Shown here piece by piece: positions 39,518 to 48,285 of a DNA stretch of 64,000 bases. Numbering within the stretch: the stretch's first letter is position 1; every line of letters begins with the position of its first letter. The stretch is from Flavobacterium keumense (GTDB taxonomy: Bacteria > Bacteroidota > Bacteroidia > Flavobacteriales > Flavobacteriaceae): assembly GCF_029866485.1 (NCBI RefSeq), contig NZ_CP092332.1:2474340-2538339 (forward strand), written 5' to 3'. Below the pieces are notes generated by a model that saw nothing but the letters and a program-made list of their open reading frames with translations, was not told the DNA's origin and did not search any database. The position numbers and the translations under genes are program-made.

Positions 39518-39976
39518 ATGACACTTATTTCCACAGACAACAATAAAAATCAAGAGATTGTAAAAAACGTATTTACACTATATCTTGAAAATAAAGGGCA
39601 TCGCAAAACTCCAGAGCGTTATGCTATTCTTCAGGAAATTTACGATAGTGAAGAACATTTTGACATAGAAAACCTTTACATCAAAATGAAAAACAAAAAC
39701 TATCGTGTCAGCAGAGCCACTTTGTACAATACGATTGAACTGCTTTTGGATTGTGCCTTGGTTCGTAAACACCAATTTGGACAAAACCAAGCTCATTACG
39801 AAAAATCGTATTTTGACAAACAACACGATCATATTATTATGACGGATACAGGAGAAGTAATCGAATTTTGCGATCCACGAATTCAAACCATCAAAAAAAC
39901 CATCGAAGAAATTTTTGACATTGAGATTACCAACCACTCACTGTATTTATACGGAAATAAAAAAACAACTAATTAG
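39518..39976 (+). CDS. Fur-family metal-responsive regulator
   Basis: A 152-residue repressor. The winged helix (about 12-80) shows [18 protein letters not shown] and [18 protein letters not shown]. The dimerisation/metal domain has [18 protein letters not shown]. The His-Asp-His regulatory-metal motif is present, but the CxxC pair that normally follows (structural zinc) is replaced by MTDT. The ATG at 39518 is used; an in-frame TTG at 39509 lies in the promoter box. It might control iron genes such as the TonB receptor at 7507, but Fur, Zur or PerR specificity is unresolved. Confidence 0.88.
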   Translation: MTLISTDNNKNQEIVKNVFTLYLENKGHRKTPERYAILQEIYDSEEHFDIENLYIKMKNKNYRVSRATLYNTIELLLDCALVRKHQFGQNQAHYEKSYFDKQHDHIIMTDTGEVIEFCDPRIQTIKKTIEEIFDIEITNHSLYLYGNKKTTN

Positions 39977-40024
39977 AATTAGCCATAATTCTAAAAAATA
40001 TAAACAACACAAATAACACACAGA

Positions 40025-41296
40025 ATGACCATAGATTTACTATTAGGACTACAATGGGGAGATGAGGGAAAAGGAAAAATCGTCGATGTATTAACCTCTA
40101 AGTACGACATTATTGCTCGTTTTCAAGGGGGACCCAATGCAGGACATACCTTAGAATTTGACGGAATTAAACACGTTCTGAGAACAATTCCTTCTGGGAT
40201 TTTCCATAAAACAGCCGTGAACATCATTGGAAATGGAGTAGTAATTGATCCTGTAGTTTTTCAAAAAGAAATTGAAGGTTTAGAAAAATTCAATATTGAT
40301 ATCAAAAGCAAATTGATTATTTCTAGAAAAGCACATTTAATCTTACCAACACACCGTTTGTTAGACGCGGCTTCAGAAACTGCAAAAGGGAAAGCCAAAA
40401 TTGGTTCTACTTTGAAAGGTATTGGACCAACGTATATGGACAAAACCGGTAGAAACGGTATTCGTGTGGGAGATATTGAATTAGCTGATTTCAAAGATCG
40501 TTACCGTGCTTTGGCTGACAAACACGAAGAAATGATCAAATTCTACGATGTAGCTATTCAATACAACTTAGCCGAAATGGAAAAAGAATTCTTTGAAGCT
40601 ATTGAAGAATTGAAAAAATTAGACTTCATCGATAGTGAAGAATATTTACACCAAGCACAAAAAGCCGGAAAATCAATCTTGTGCGAAGGAGCTCAAGGTT
40701 CGCTGTTGGATGTTGACTTTGGAACCTATCCATTTGTAACTTCATCTAATACTACAGCAGCAGGTGCTTGTACTGGTTTAGGAATTGCTCCTAACAAAAT
40801 CAAAGAAGTGTACGGAATTTTTAAAGCCTATGTAACTCGTGTAGGAAGTGGCCCTTTCCCAACCGAACTTTTTGACGAAGACGGTGCTACAATGGCTAAA
40901 ATTGGAAATGAATTTGGATCGGTAACTGGAAGACAAAGACGTTGTGGATGGCTGGACTTAGTCGCTTTAAAATATGCAATTCAAGTTAACGGAGTGACCC
41001 AATTGATGATGATGAAAGGCGATGTGCTTTCTGGATTTAAAACGCTTAAAGTTTGTACTGAGTACAACTACAAAGGACAAAAAATCAGTCATTTCCCTTA
41101 CAACATTGAAGAAGAAAACGTAACGCCTATCTATAAAGAATTCAAAGGATGGGAAGCCGATTTAACAGGTATGACTACTTACGATGAATTACCAAAAGAA
41201 TTAAAAGAGTACATCGAGTTCATTGAAAAAGAAGTAGAAGTACCAATTAAAATTGTTTCTGTTGGACCAGATAGAAAACAAACGATATTGAAATAA
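40025..41296 (+). CDS. purA: Adenylosuccinate synthetase
   Basis: A 423-residue GTP-dependent enzyme joining IMP and aspartate in AMP synthesis. The N-terminal GLQWGDEGKGK phosphate loop with the catalytic Asp is clear, as are GPNAGHT, STLKGIGPTYMDK, SLLDVDFGTYPFVTSSNTTA, VTGRQRRCGWLD and SVGPDRKQTI near the C-terminus. Length is usual for the family. It is last gene of the ftsE-to-purA run and is followed by a strong terminator. Confidence 0.96.
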   Translation: MTIDLLLGLQWGDEGKGKIVDVLTSKYDIIARFQGGPNAGHTLEFDGIKHVLRTIPSGIFHKTAVNIIGNGVVIDPVVFQKEIEGLEKFNIDIKSKLIISRKAHLILPTHRLLDAASETAKGKAKIGSTLKGIGPTYMDKTGRNGIRVGDIELADFKDRYRALADKHEEMIKFYDVAIQYNLAEMEKEFFEAIEELKKLDFIDSEEYLHQAQKAGKSILCEGAQGSLLDVDFGTYPFVTSSNTTAAGACTGLGIAPNKIKEVYGIFKAYVTRVGSGPFPTELFDEDGATMAKIGNEFGSVTGRQRRCGWLDLVALKYAIQVNGVTQLMMMKGDVLSGFKTLKVCTEYNYKGQKISHFPYNIEEENVTPIYKEFKGWEADLTGMTTYDELPKELKEYIEFIEKEVEVPIKIVSVGPDRKQTILK

Positions 41297-41302
41297 ATAG
41301 TT

Positions 41303-41336
41303 AAAAACGCTCTGAAAATTCAGAGCGTTTTTTTTA
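41303..41336 (+). terminator. Intrinsic terminator after purA
   Basis: A 13-bp stem (AAAAACGCTCTGA / TCAGAGCGTTTTT) with a 4-nt loop and T-run. Confidence 0.92.
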
Positions 41337-41371
41337 TAAAAAGCATACATTTACTTTTTAATTGATTTTCC

Positions 41372-42391
41372 ATGAAATATCGAAACTTAATTTTCAAATT
41401 GTTTGTTCTACTTTTCTTTTTTGGCTCCTGCCAAAAAGAAGAAAGTAATATCAATACTAATTCTGGTTACCAAATAATAAATTCTAAACTTACGTACAAC
41501 TCAAAAAACATTCAATTGATTGGCGCTAATACCTTTCATGTATTTGGCGCTGGTAGTTCCAATATGAATTCTTGGAATCTTGATATTGCTCGAGAGTTTA
41601 TTGGCAACATCAAAGAAACACCTCTGACAGGAAATCCGATACAAGATAGCAATGGAAAATACATTTATTCGCTACAAAATATAGTTGATGAAAATAGAAA
41701 ACAAAATAAAATAAGTTGGATTTGCGCATTTGGTTGGGATGGAAACCCTTCTACTCTATTTACTGGAAAATCGCCTGCAACTACATCTTGGTTGGAAGAG
41801 TATAAAGCTAAGCTTCGTTCATGGGCTATTCAATTCAAAGATCAAAATGATGTATGGATTGAGGTTTGGAACGAACCTTACAGATACGATAGAGCAGATG
41901 GTTATACAGATGCTATTTGGTTACAAAACATGAACGAATTAACTGCAATAATTCGAGCAACAGGCAATAAAAACATCGTAATAATTCCCTGTGCTGAACA
42001 AGGACAAGATGAAAGTGTATTACTCAATAAAGGCAACGAATTTTTAGTGGGTAAATCCAATATTTTATTTGACATTCACGCCTACGAAAAATGGCTATTA
42101 GATTCACCTAACAATATAAACAACCGCCTAAACACATTGAATCAATATAATTTACCAATCATTTTTGGAGAAACAGCACCAATGAATGCGGGCGTTTTAA
42201 TGAATCCCGATCCGTTTTTAAACTTAATTTACGACAAGGGAATTTCGGTTTGTGCTTGGGTATGGAAAAAAGACGAGTCCGATCAAGATGCATTAATGAC
42301 CCGAGATGGACTTCCAAATAATATGAACAATAACAATTGGGGAACGACTTTTAAAAACCTAGCCCTCAAACCAAGAAACCCAAAACCATGA
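41372..42391 (+). CDS. GH5-type glycoside hydrolase lipoprotein
   Basis: A 339-residue lipoprotein: signal 1-19 with lipobox FGSC (Cys20), then a (beta/alpha)8 cellulase-fold domain. The acid/base Glu is in IEVWNEPYRYD and the nucleophile Glu in IIFGETAP, at the ends of strands 4 and 7, as in family GH5. FDIHAYEKW and CAWVWKKDESD are further barrel-top motifs. The substrate is probably a beta-mannan or beta-glucan; sequence alone does not decide. Its stop overlaps the start of a Nudix gene, which implies translational coupling. It is membrane-anchored, likely surface-exposed or periplasmic. Confidence 0.83.
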   Translation: MKYRNLIFKLFVLLFFFGSCQKEESNINTNSGYQIINSKLTYNSKNIQLIGANTFHVFGAGSSNMNSWNLDIAREFIGNIKETPLTGNPIQDSNGKYIYSLQNIVDENRKQNKISWICAFGWDGNPSTLFTGKSPATTSWLEEYKAKLRSWAIQFKDQNDVWIEVWNEPYRYDRADGYTDAIWLQNMNELTAIIRATGNKNIVIIPCAEQGQDESVLLNKGNEFLVGKSNILFDIHAYEKWLLDSPNNINNRLNTLNQYNLPIIFGETAPMNAGVLMNPDPFLNLIYDKGISVCAWVWKKDESDQDALMTRDGLPNNMNNNNWGTTFKNLALKPRNPKP

Positions 42392-42978
42392 TTCAAATGC
42401 AAAATCCAACAATAACCATTCAAAAAACAGAACTACTATCAAACAATCATTATATACTTAACAAAGTAACTTTTGATTTCAAAAAATCCACAGAGGATTC
42501 TGAAACACAAACCCGTGAAGTGTATGATCGTGGCAATGGAGCCGTAATTTTATTATATAACACCTCACAAAAAACCGTTATTTTAACCCGTCAATTTCGG
42601 CTACCAACCTATTTAAACAACAATACTACTGGAATGTTAATAGAAGCTTGTGCAGGAATGCTCGACGAAGACAATCCAATAGACTGCATTATTAGAGAAA
42701 CAGAAGAAGAAACAGGATACAGACTTTCAACTGTCAAAAAAATATTTCAATCCTATATGTCGCCTGGTGCTGTAACCGAAATACTCCATTTCTTCATTGG
42801 CGAATACAGTCCTAAAATGAAAATTTCTAACGGTGGCGGACTCGAAGAAGAACACGAACATATTGAAGTTCTTGAATATTCATTTGACAAAGCCTACCAA
42901 ATGATCGCTTCTGGTGAAATTACAGATGCTAAAACTATTATGCTGTTGCAATATGCTAAAATAAATCTACCGTTGTAA
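42388..42978 (+). CDS. Nudix hydrolase, GDP-mannose pyrophosphatase (NudK)-like
   Basis: A 196-residue cytoplasmic enzyme overlapping the GH5 gene by 4 bp (ATGA). The Nudix box is EACAGMLDEDNPIDCIIRE continuing TEEETGY, with all metal-binding glutamates. The preceding TRQFRLPTYLNN and the following SPGAVTEILHFF fit the ADP-ribose/GDP-mannose pyrophosphatase subgroup. A GDP-mannose role would fit coupling to a mannan-active GH5 enzyme, but this is inference. An alternative ATG lies 9 bp downstream. Confidence 0.82.
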   Translation: MIQMQNPTITIQKTELLSNNHYILNKVTFDFKKSTEDSETQTREVYDRGNGAVILLYNTSQKTVILTRQFRLPTYLNNNTTGMLIEACAGMLDEDNPIDCIIRETEEETGYRLSTVKKIFQSYMSPGAVTEILHFFIGEYSPKMKISNGGGLEEEHEHIEVLEYSFDKAYQMIASGEITDAKTIMLLQYAKINLPL

Positions 42979-43027
42979 AGTAGGTACAAGTATATTTTAG
43001 TATTTTTACTATTCAAATCCTTTTGAC

Positions 43028-44116
43028 TTGACTTCTAAAAAAGCACATTCTTCGGCATTACAAGAAAAAGCTGGCATTTCGCAACCCGAAAGCATCAGTA
43101 GTCAGTCTGTGGAATATATCCAACACTCTCGAAAAGTACAGCCTTCAGCCGAGGAACTCGTTGAAGGAATTCTAGCTGGGAACATAACCGCTTTAAGTCG
43201 TGCTATTACCTTGGTCGAAAGTACTAATCCAATTCATTTGGCAAAAGCCAATACCATCATCAATAGTTGTTTACCCTTTGCCAATAAATCGGTGCGAATT
43301 GGTATCACTGGCGTTCCGGGTGTGGGAAAAAGCACCTTCATTGAAGCCTTTGGAAAACACTTGACAAGCCTTGGAAAAAAAGTAGCCGTTTTGGCCGTAG
43401 ATCCAAGTAGTACGATAAGTCACGGGAGTATTTTGGGAGACAAAACTCGAATGGAAGAATTAGTCAAAGATCTTAACGCTTTTATTCGTCCATCAGCCTC
43501 GGGTGAAACATTAGGAGGAGTCGCTCGAAAAACTCGTGAAACAATCACACTTTGCGAAGCAGCTGGATTTGATACTATTATCATTGAAACAGTTGGTGTT
43601 GGACAAAGTGAAACTGCGGTTCATAGTATGGTCGATTTCTTTTTACTTTTAAAAATAGCTGGTGCTGGCGATGAACTTCAAGGTATTAAGAGAGGTATAA
43701 TGGAAATGGCAGATGCTATTGTAATCAACAAAGCTGACGGAGACAATATCAAAAATGCTCAATTTGCTAAAGTCGAATTCAATCGTGCCTTGCATTTATT
43801 TCCAGCCAAAAAATCGGGTTGGACTCCTAAAACAACTACTTGTAGCGCTCTTACCTCTGAAGGCATTCCTGAAGTTTGGAACACTATAACTGAATTTTTA
43901 AACCTAACGCAATCCAATTCCTATTTCTTTGAAAAGCGCAAAGAACAAAATCAATTTTGGATGTTAGAGACGATTAATGACCAACTGAAATCTAATTTTT
44001 ATAGCAGCACAGGAATTCAACAATTGCTTGAATCCACAAAAAAAGCGGTGCAAAATGATGAAATTTCACCCTTTGCAGCCGCCACTTTATTGTTAGAAAA
44101 GTATTTTACTAAATAG
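43028..44116 (+). CDS. meaB: Methylmalonyl-CoA mutase-associated GTPase MeaB
   Basis: A 362-residue G3E GTPase (ArgK/MeaB family) that protects and helps load the B12-dependent methylmalonyl-CoA mutase. Walker A is GITGVPGVGKST. Switch-region elements include VDPSSTISHGSILGDKTRM and ETVGVGQSE, and the base-specificity motif is NKADG. The C-terminal dimerisation arm is present. No ATG is available before the conserved region, and the upstream frame closes at 42998, so the start appears to be the TTG at 43028. It lies 49 bp after the Nudix gene. Confidence 0.9.
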   Translation: MTSKKAHSSALQEKAGISQPESISSQSVEYIQHSRKVQPSAEELVEGILAGNITALSRAITLVESTNPIHLAKANTIINSCLPFANKSVRIGITGVPGVGKSTFIEAFGKHLTSLGKKVAVLAVDPSSTISHGSILGDKTRMEELVKDLNAFIRPSASGETLGGVARKTRETITLCEAAGFDTIIIETVGVGQSETAVHSMVDFFLLLKIAGAGDELQGIKRGIMEMADAIVINKADGDNIKNAQFAKVEFNRALHLFPAKKSGWTPKTTTCSALTSEGIPEVWNTITEFLNLTQSNSYFFEKRKEQNQFWMLETINDQLKSNFYSSTGIQQLLESTKKAVQNDEISPFAAATLLLEKYFTK

Positions 44117-44117
44117 T

Positions 44118-44345
44118 TTATTCTTCGTATCGACCAATTTCTCGATCATAAAATTCATTGGCAGCTACAATTAAGGCTTCCATTTCTGCATTCAATTCGG
44201 CTTCATCTAAGTCTTCCGCTTCTTCCATGAACTCCACCTCATCGTCTTTCAAATTAATGATGAAACGAGGGTAATCTAAATGGATGATAAAAATATCTTC
44301 TGGAAAATCGGTATTGTCGCCTAATAAAAATTTTGGTAATTCCAT
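44118..44345 (-). CDS. Small acidic conserved protein
   Basis: A 75-residue cytoplasmic protein with a central run of acidic residues (EVEFMEEAEDLDEAELNAEME) and no signal or membrane segment. I do not recognise a named family, though the compact beta-start (IFIIHLDYPRFIINL) suggests a small folded domain. It follows the prohibitin-like gene by 24 bp and is probably co-transcribed. Its stop codon is separated from the convergent meaB stop by a single base, with no terminator between. Confidence 0.72.
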   Translation of the reverse strand: MELPKFLLGDNTDFPEDIFIIHLDYPRFIINLKDDEVEFMEEAEDLDEAELNAEMEALIVAANEFYDREIGRYEE

Positions 44346-44369
44346 TGTATGTGTTTAAACGTTAATTGA

Positions 44370-45278
44370 TTATTTATCCGAAAGAATTACAGGTGCACTG
44401 CTTTTACCATTCATGAAAATGATTTTGGTATTTGGCGAAGCCGCTAATTCTTTCTGAGCTTTAATTTGTTCGTATTGCAATTGTTTGTCTGATAAACCCG
44501 TTGAAATAATTCGTTGATAATCTGCAATACCTTGTGCTTCTACTCGCTTACGCTCTGCTTCTTGTTTTTCTTTTTGCAAAATGAACGTCATTTTTTGCGC
44601 ATCTTGTTCGGCATTGATTTTACTTTCAATAGTAGTTTTTACAGAAGCAGGAAGATTGATATTTCGAATTAATAACTGTTCCAAGATCAACCCCCTTTCT
44701 TTAAAATCGGTCTCAATAGACTTAAAAATACGTTGTTGGAATTCATTTCGTTTGGTAGAATACAAAGCCACCGCATCATAATAAACAGCGTTGTCACGAA
44801 TACGAGTTCTAGTAACAGGACGAACTATTTTGTCTGCATAATTCACTCCGATTTCCTTAAAAATTTTTGGTGCCAACTCGGGCGAAATTCGATACAAAAC
44901 TGTCAGATCAATTACTACTTCCAATCCATCATTAGACAACACTCGAATAGCATCGTCACCTTCTTTCGACCCTTCGTCATGAATGGCTGACATGGTGTAA
45001 TTTTGAGTTTGGATATCAAAATCAGTAACATCCAAAAGTGGGTTAATAATATGCAATCCACTTTCTAAAACATCTGGTTCTACATTTCCATACAATGACT
45101 TTACACCAACATTTCCTGCATCAATTTGCTTAAACATTGACGATAATGCACCTACAACAAGAAGTGCAAATCCTGCTATTTTAAAAATGTGGGTAAATCT
45201 TGAAAGAGGATTCAAACTGTTTTTCAATGAAAAACTTAGAAATATTAATATACTTCCAAAAACAACAAATGCTATCAT
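44370..45278 (-). CDS. Prohibitin-family (SPFH/Band 7) membrane protein
   Basis: A 302-residue protein. Two N-terminal hydrophobic segments (about 2-17 and 31-47) anchor it. The SPFH domain follows (DAGNVGVKSLYGNVEPDVLESG, VIDLTVLYRISPE, RTRIRDNAVYYDAVALYSTKR), then a charged coiled coil (about 215-275). SPFH proteins form large membrane rings that organise membrane domains or control proteases. The partner is unknown; the small acidic protein downstream is a candidate by position only. Confidence 0.88.
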   Translation of the reverse strand: MIAFVVFGSILIFLSFSLKNSLNPLSRFTHIFKIAGFALLVVGALSSMFKQIDAGNVGVKSLYGNVEPDVLESGLHIINPLLDVTDFDIQTQNYTMSAIHDEGSKEGDDAIRVLSNDGLEVVIDLTVLYRISPELAPKIFKEIGVNYADKIVRPVTRTRIRDNAVYYDAVALYSTKRNEFQQRIFKSIETDFKERGLILEQLLIRNINLPASVKTTIESKINAEQDAQKMTFILQKEKQEAERKRVEAQGIADYQRIISTGLSDKQLQYEQIKAQKELAASPNTKIIFMNGKSSAPVILSDK

Positions 45279-45335
45279 ATTTATAGATTTAGGGGGTTAG
45301 TTTCATGTACTAATGTACTTAAAAATAGTATGCTA

Positions 45336-46715
45336 TTACTTATTTACTTCGAAAATCATTTTCTTAGTAAGTTTAGCAAAGCGAATATACAAAAATAAAG
45401 CCGCCACTGACAATCCCGCCAAAAGTCCTATCCAAATGCCCACCGCTTTCAACTCGGTGTAACGGCCTAAATAAAATGAGATTGGAAACCCAATCAACCA
45501 ATAGGCAACAAAAGTAATATACATGGGAATTTTCACATCTTGCAATCCACGTAATGCGCCTAAAACCACTACTTGAATACCGTCTGACAATTGGAATACT
45601 GCCGCTACTAAAAGTAACTGTGCTGTAATGCTTATAATTTCTTGATTATCTAAATATTGAACTGAATCACTCATGTTTAAAAACAAATGCGGTAAATAAT
45701 TATGAAAAACCACAAATAAGATTCCGAATATCGTTTCTAAGATAATGGCTAATAAAAAGATAGAACGAGCTACAATAACTAGATTTTTAAAATCAGCCAC
45801 TCCTTTACTATGACTCACCCGAATCATGGCTGTAACGCTCAATCCCATAGCCACCATAAAAGTAGAAGACGCTAAAGTCAATGCAATTTGGTTCGCCGCT
45901 TGATTATTTTTTCCCAATGAACCCGAAAGCCAAATAGCCGCCGTAAACAAAGTCACTTCAAACAACATTTGCATAGCCGAAGGCAAACCTAAATCGATGA
46001 TTTTTCGCAGCATTGACTTTTTAATTTCTCTAAAACTAAAGTTCTTAAAGTATTTTCTAAATTTCTGATTATGTCTCAACAACAAATGAAGAAAAACTAC
46101 CATCATAATTCGCGAAATAACAGTCCCTAAAGCCGCTCCCAAAACACCTAATTTTGGAAAAATCCAGAAACCATATATCAAAACATAATTAAAAAAAACA
46201 TGAACCACATTCGCCATAAAAATGGCATACATTGAATATTTAGTTTGAGATAACCCGTCAGCAAATTGCTTGTAACCTTGGTACATAATCACTGGAATCA
46301 ATGAAAAAGCCACCCAGTCAATATACGGAGCTGCCATATCTGCCACAATTTTAGGTTGGTGCATCAAGTACATGATGGGTTTAGACAAAACCGTTACACT
46401 AAATAAAGCAACTCCCAAAACCGTACACAATAACAAGCCATGATGAAAAGTAGTTCTAATTTTTTTATCGTCTTTTTCAGCATCCGCTTCAGAAATTAAG
46501 GGCGTAATAGCAGTAGAAAAACCTATTCCCAAAGATAAGGCAATAAAGATAAAACTGTTGCCTAACGAAACCGCAGCCAATTCAGTAGAACCTAAATTGC
46601 CCACCATAAAATTATCTACTATTCCAATCAAGGTATGGCCTAACATTCCCAAAATAACAGGATAAGCCAATTTAATATTATAAGAGAACTCTTTGGTATA
46701 GGTAGCTAATTTCAA
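45336..46715 (-). CDS. MATE family efflux transporter
   Basis: A 459-residue inner-membrane antiporter of the MATE (NorM) family, with twelve hydrophobic segments in two similar halves. The N-terminal half shows PVILGMLGHTLIGIVDNFMVGNLG and GIGFSTAITPLISEADAEKD; the second half shows GLPSAMQMLFEVTLFTAAIWLSG. It would export cationic drugs or metabolites using Na+ or H+ gradients. It lies 43 bp downstream of mtaB on the same strand. Confidence 0.92.
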   Translation of the reverse strand: MKLATYTKEFSYNIKLAYPVILGMLGHTLIGIVDNFMVGNLGSTELAAVSLGNSFIFIALSLGIGFSTAITPLISEADAEKDDKKIRTTFHHGLLLCTVLGVALFSVTVLSKPIMYLMHQPKIVADMAAPYIDWVAFSLIPVIMYQGYKQFADGLSQTKYSMYAIFMANVVHVFFNYVLIYGFWIFPKLGVLGAALGTVISRIMMVVFLHLLLRHNQKFRKYFKNFSFREIKKSMLRKIIDLGLPSAMQMLFEVTLFTAAIWLSGSLGKNNQAANQIALTLASSTFMVAMGLSVTAMIRVSHSKGVADFKNLVIVARSIFLLAIILETIFGILFVVFHNYLPHLFLNMSDSVQYLDNQEIISITAQLLLVAAVFQLSDGIQVVVLGALRGLQDVKIPMYITFVAYWLIGFPISFYLGRYTELKAVGIWIGLLAGLSVAALFLYIRFAKLTKKMIFEVNK

Positions 46716-46758
46716 AATAGGTTGAAGGTTTTGTAAGGCAGTTGCCTTTTAGTTATAA

Positions 46759-48087
46759 TTAAGCTAAGACTTCCACAAATTGAACACGAACGCTTCCGTC
46801 TTCGTCAATCTGTGTCAACTGAATTTTGCGTAATGTATTGGCCAATTCAGGATTCCAAGGCGCTTTTACTTTGACATAATTTTCAGTAAAGCCATGAATA
46901 TAACCTTCTTTATTTTCTAATTCAAACAAAACGGTTCTTTCTGTTCCCAACTGGCTTTCGTAGAAAGCACGACGTTTCTTAACAGATAATCCGCGGAGCA
47001 TCTTACTACGTTTGGCACGTACATTGGCAGGAACAATACCTCCCATTTCCGCCGCTTCGGTATTATCACGCTCGGAATAGGTAAACACATGTAAATACGA
47101 AATAGGCAACTCGTTCAAGAAATGATAGGTTTCTAAGAAATGTTCGTCAGTTTCTCCTGGAAATCCCACAATTACATCCACCCCAATACAAGCATGAGGC
47201 ATCACTTCCTTGATTTGAGTAACCCTATCAATATAAACTTCACGCAAATATCGGCGTTTCATCAACTTTAAAATGTCATTACTTCCCGATTGCAATGGAA
47301 TATGAAAATGAGGCACAAAAGTGTTGCTTTTAGACACAAAGTCAATCGTTTCATTCTTCAATAAATTAGGCTCAATCGACGAAATTCGAACTCTTTCAAT
47401 CCCTTCCACTTGATCCAAAGCCTGCACCAAATCCAAAAAAGTATGTTCGTGTTTTTTATTCCCAAATTCGCCTTTGCCATAATCACCAATATTCACTCCG
47501 GTCAACACAATTTCCTTGATGTTTTGTTCCGAAATTTCTTTGGCATTTTTCAATACATTTTCTAAGGCATCGCTTCGCGAAATTCCTCTTGCCAAAGGAA
47601 TCGTGCAATAGGTACATTTGTAATCGCAACCGTCTTGTACTTTCAAGAAAGCACGAGTTCGGTCGCCTGTAGAGTAACTGCCCACATAAAAATCCGCTTC
47701 GGCAATCTCGCACGAATGTACTTCGCCAAAATCATTTTTAGACAAATCGTTTACATAATCGGCTAATTTAAATTTTTCTGTTGCCCCAAGTACCAAATCC
47801 ACTCCATCTACAGCAGCTAATTCTTCTGGTTTCAACTGTGCATAACAACCCACAGCAGCTACAAAAGCCTTGTCGTTCAACTTCATCGCTTTTCGCACCA
47901 CTTGCTTGAACTGCTTATCAGCATTCTCCGTCACAGAACAGGTATTAATTACATACATATCTGCCACTTCTTCAAAATCCACACGGTCAAAACCTTCGTC
48001 TTGTAAATTACGTGCAATAGTCGAAGTTTCCGAAAAATTCAGTTTACAACCTAGCGTATAAAAAGCTACTTTTTTTCTTTCTGACAT
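46759..48087 (-). CDS. mtaB: tRNA (t6A37)-C2 methylthiotransferase MtaB
   Basis: A 442-residue radical-SAM enzyme converting t6A37 to ms2t6A in tRNA. The N-terminal UPF0004 domain carries the auxiliary-cluster cysteines in YTLGCKLNFSE, VINTCSVTENADKQ and AAVGCYAQLKPEE. The radical SAM motif is DGCDYKCTYCTIPLARG. GFPGETDEHF and the C-terminal TRAM domain follow. The lack of RimO/MiaB-specific features and the CxLN start point to MtaB. Hairpin element copy C lies directly upstream. Confidence 0.92.
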   Translation of the reverse strand: MSERKKVAFYTLGCKLNFSETSTIARNLQDEGFDRVDFEEVADMYVINTCSVTENADKQFKQVVRKAMKLNDKAFVAAVGCYAQLKPEELAAVDGVDLVLGATEKFKLADYVNDLSKNDFGEVHSCEIAEADFYVGSYSTGDRTRAFLKVQDGCDYKCTYCTIPLARGISRSDALENVLKNAKEISEQNIKEIVLTGVNIGDYGKGEFGNKKHEHTFLDLVQALDQVEGIERVRISSIEPNLLKNETIDFVSKSNTFVPHFHIPLQSGSNDILKLMKRRYLREVYIDRVTQIKEVMPHACIGVDVIVGFPGETDEHFLETYHFLNELPISYLHVFTYSERDNTEAAEMGGIVPANVRAKRSKMLRGLSVKKRRAFYESQLGTERTVLFELENKEGYIHGFTENYVKVKAPWNPELANTLRKIQLTQIDEDGSVRVQFVEVLA

Positions 48088-48104
48088 TCTTTTGATTTTT
48101 TGGG

Positions 48105-48240
48105 CGAAACCCCAGGCAGATTATCCAATTGGCAAAACCCATTTATCCCAGCCTGTGGTCGGGCTATTCGCTGTATCTTTTGCTTCGCAATCGCTTCACA
48201 AAAGGATGCCGCTGCTATCCCTTTCGCGGGACAAAAATAC
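48105..48240 (+). repeat. Interspersed structured hairpin element, copy C, with extended 5' flank
   Basis: The core at 48161-48222 has CGCTGTATC and GGATGCCGC as in copy B, with outer GGG / CCC pairing. The flank 48105-48160 adds a further foldable part (CCAGGC ... GCCTGTGG), and TATCCCTTTCGCGGG closes the right side. It lies between the mtaB start and the end of the acyltransferase gene. Confidence 0.75.
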
Positions 48241-48285
48241 GTACAAAAAACAACATATAAAACCGTCTTTAATTTTGAAACAAAC

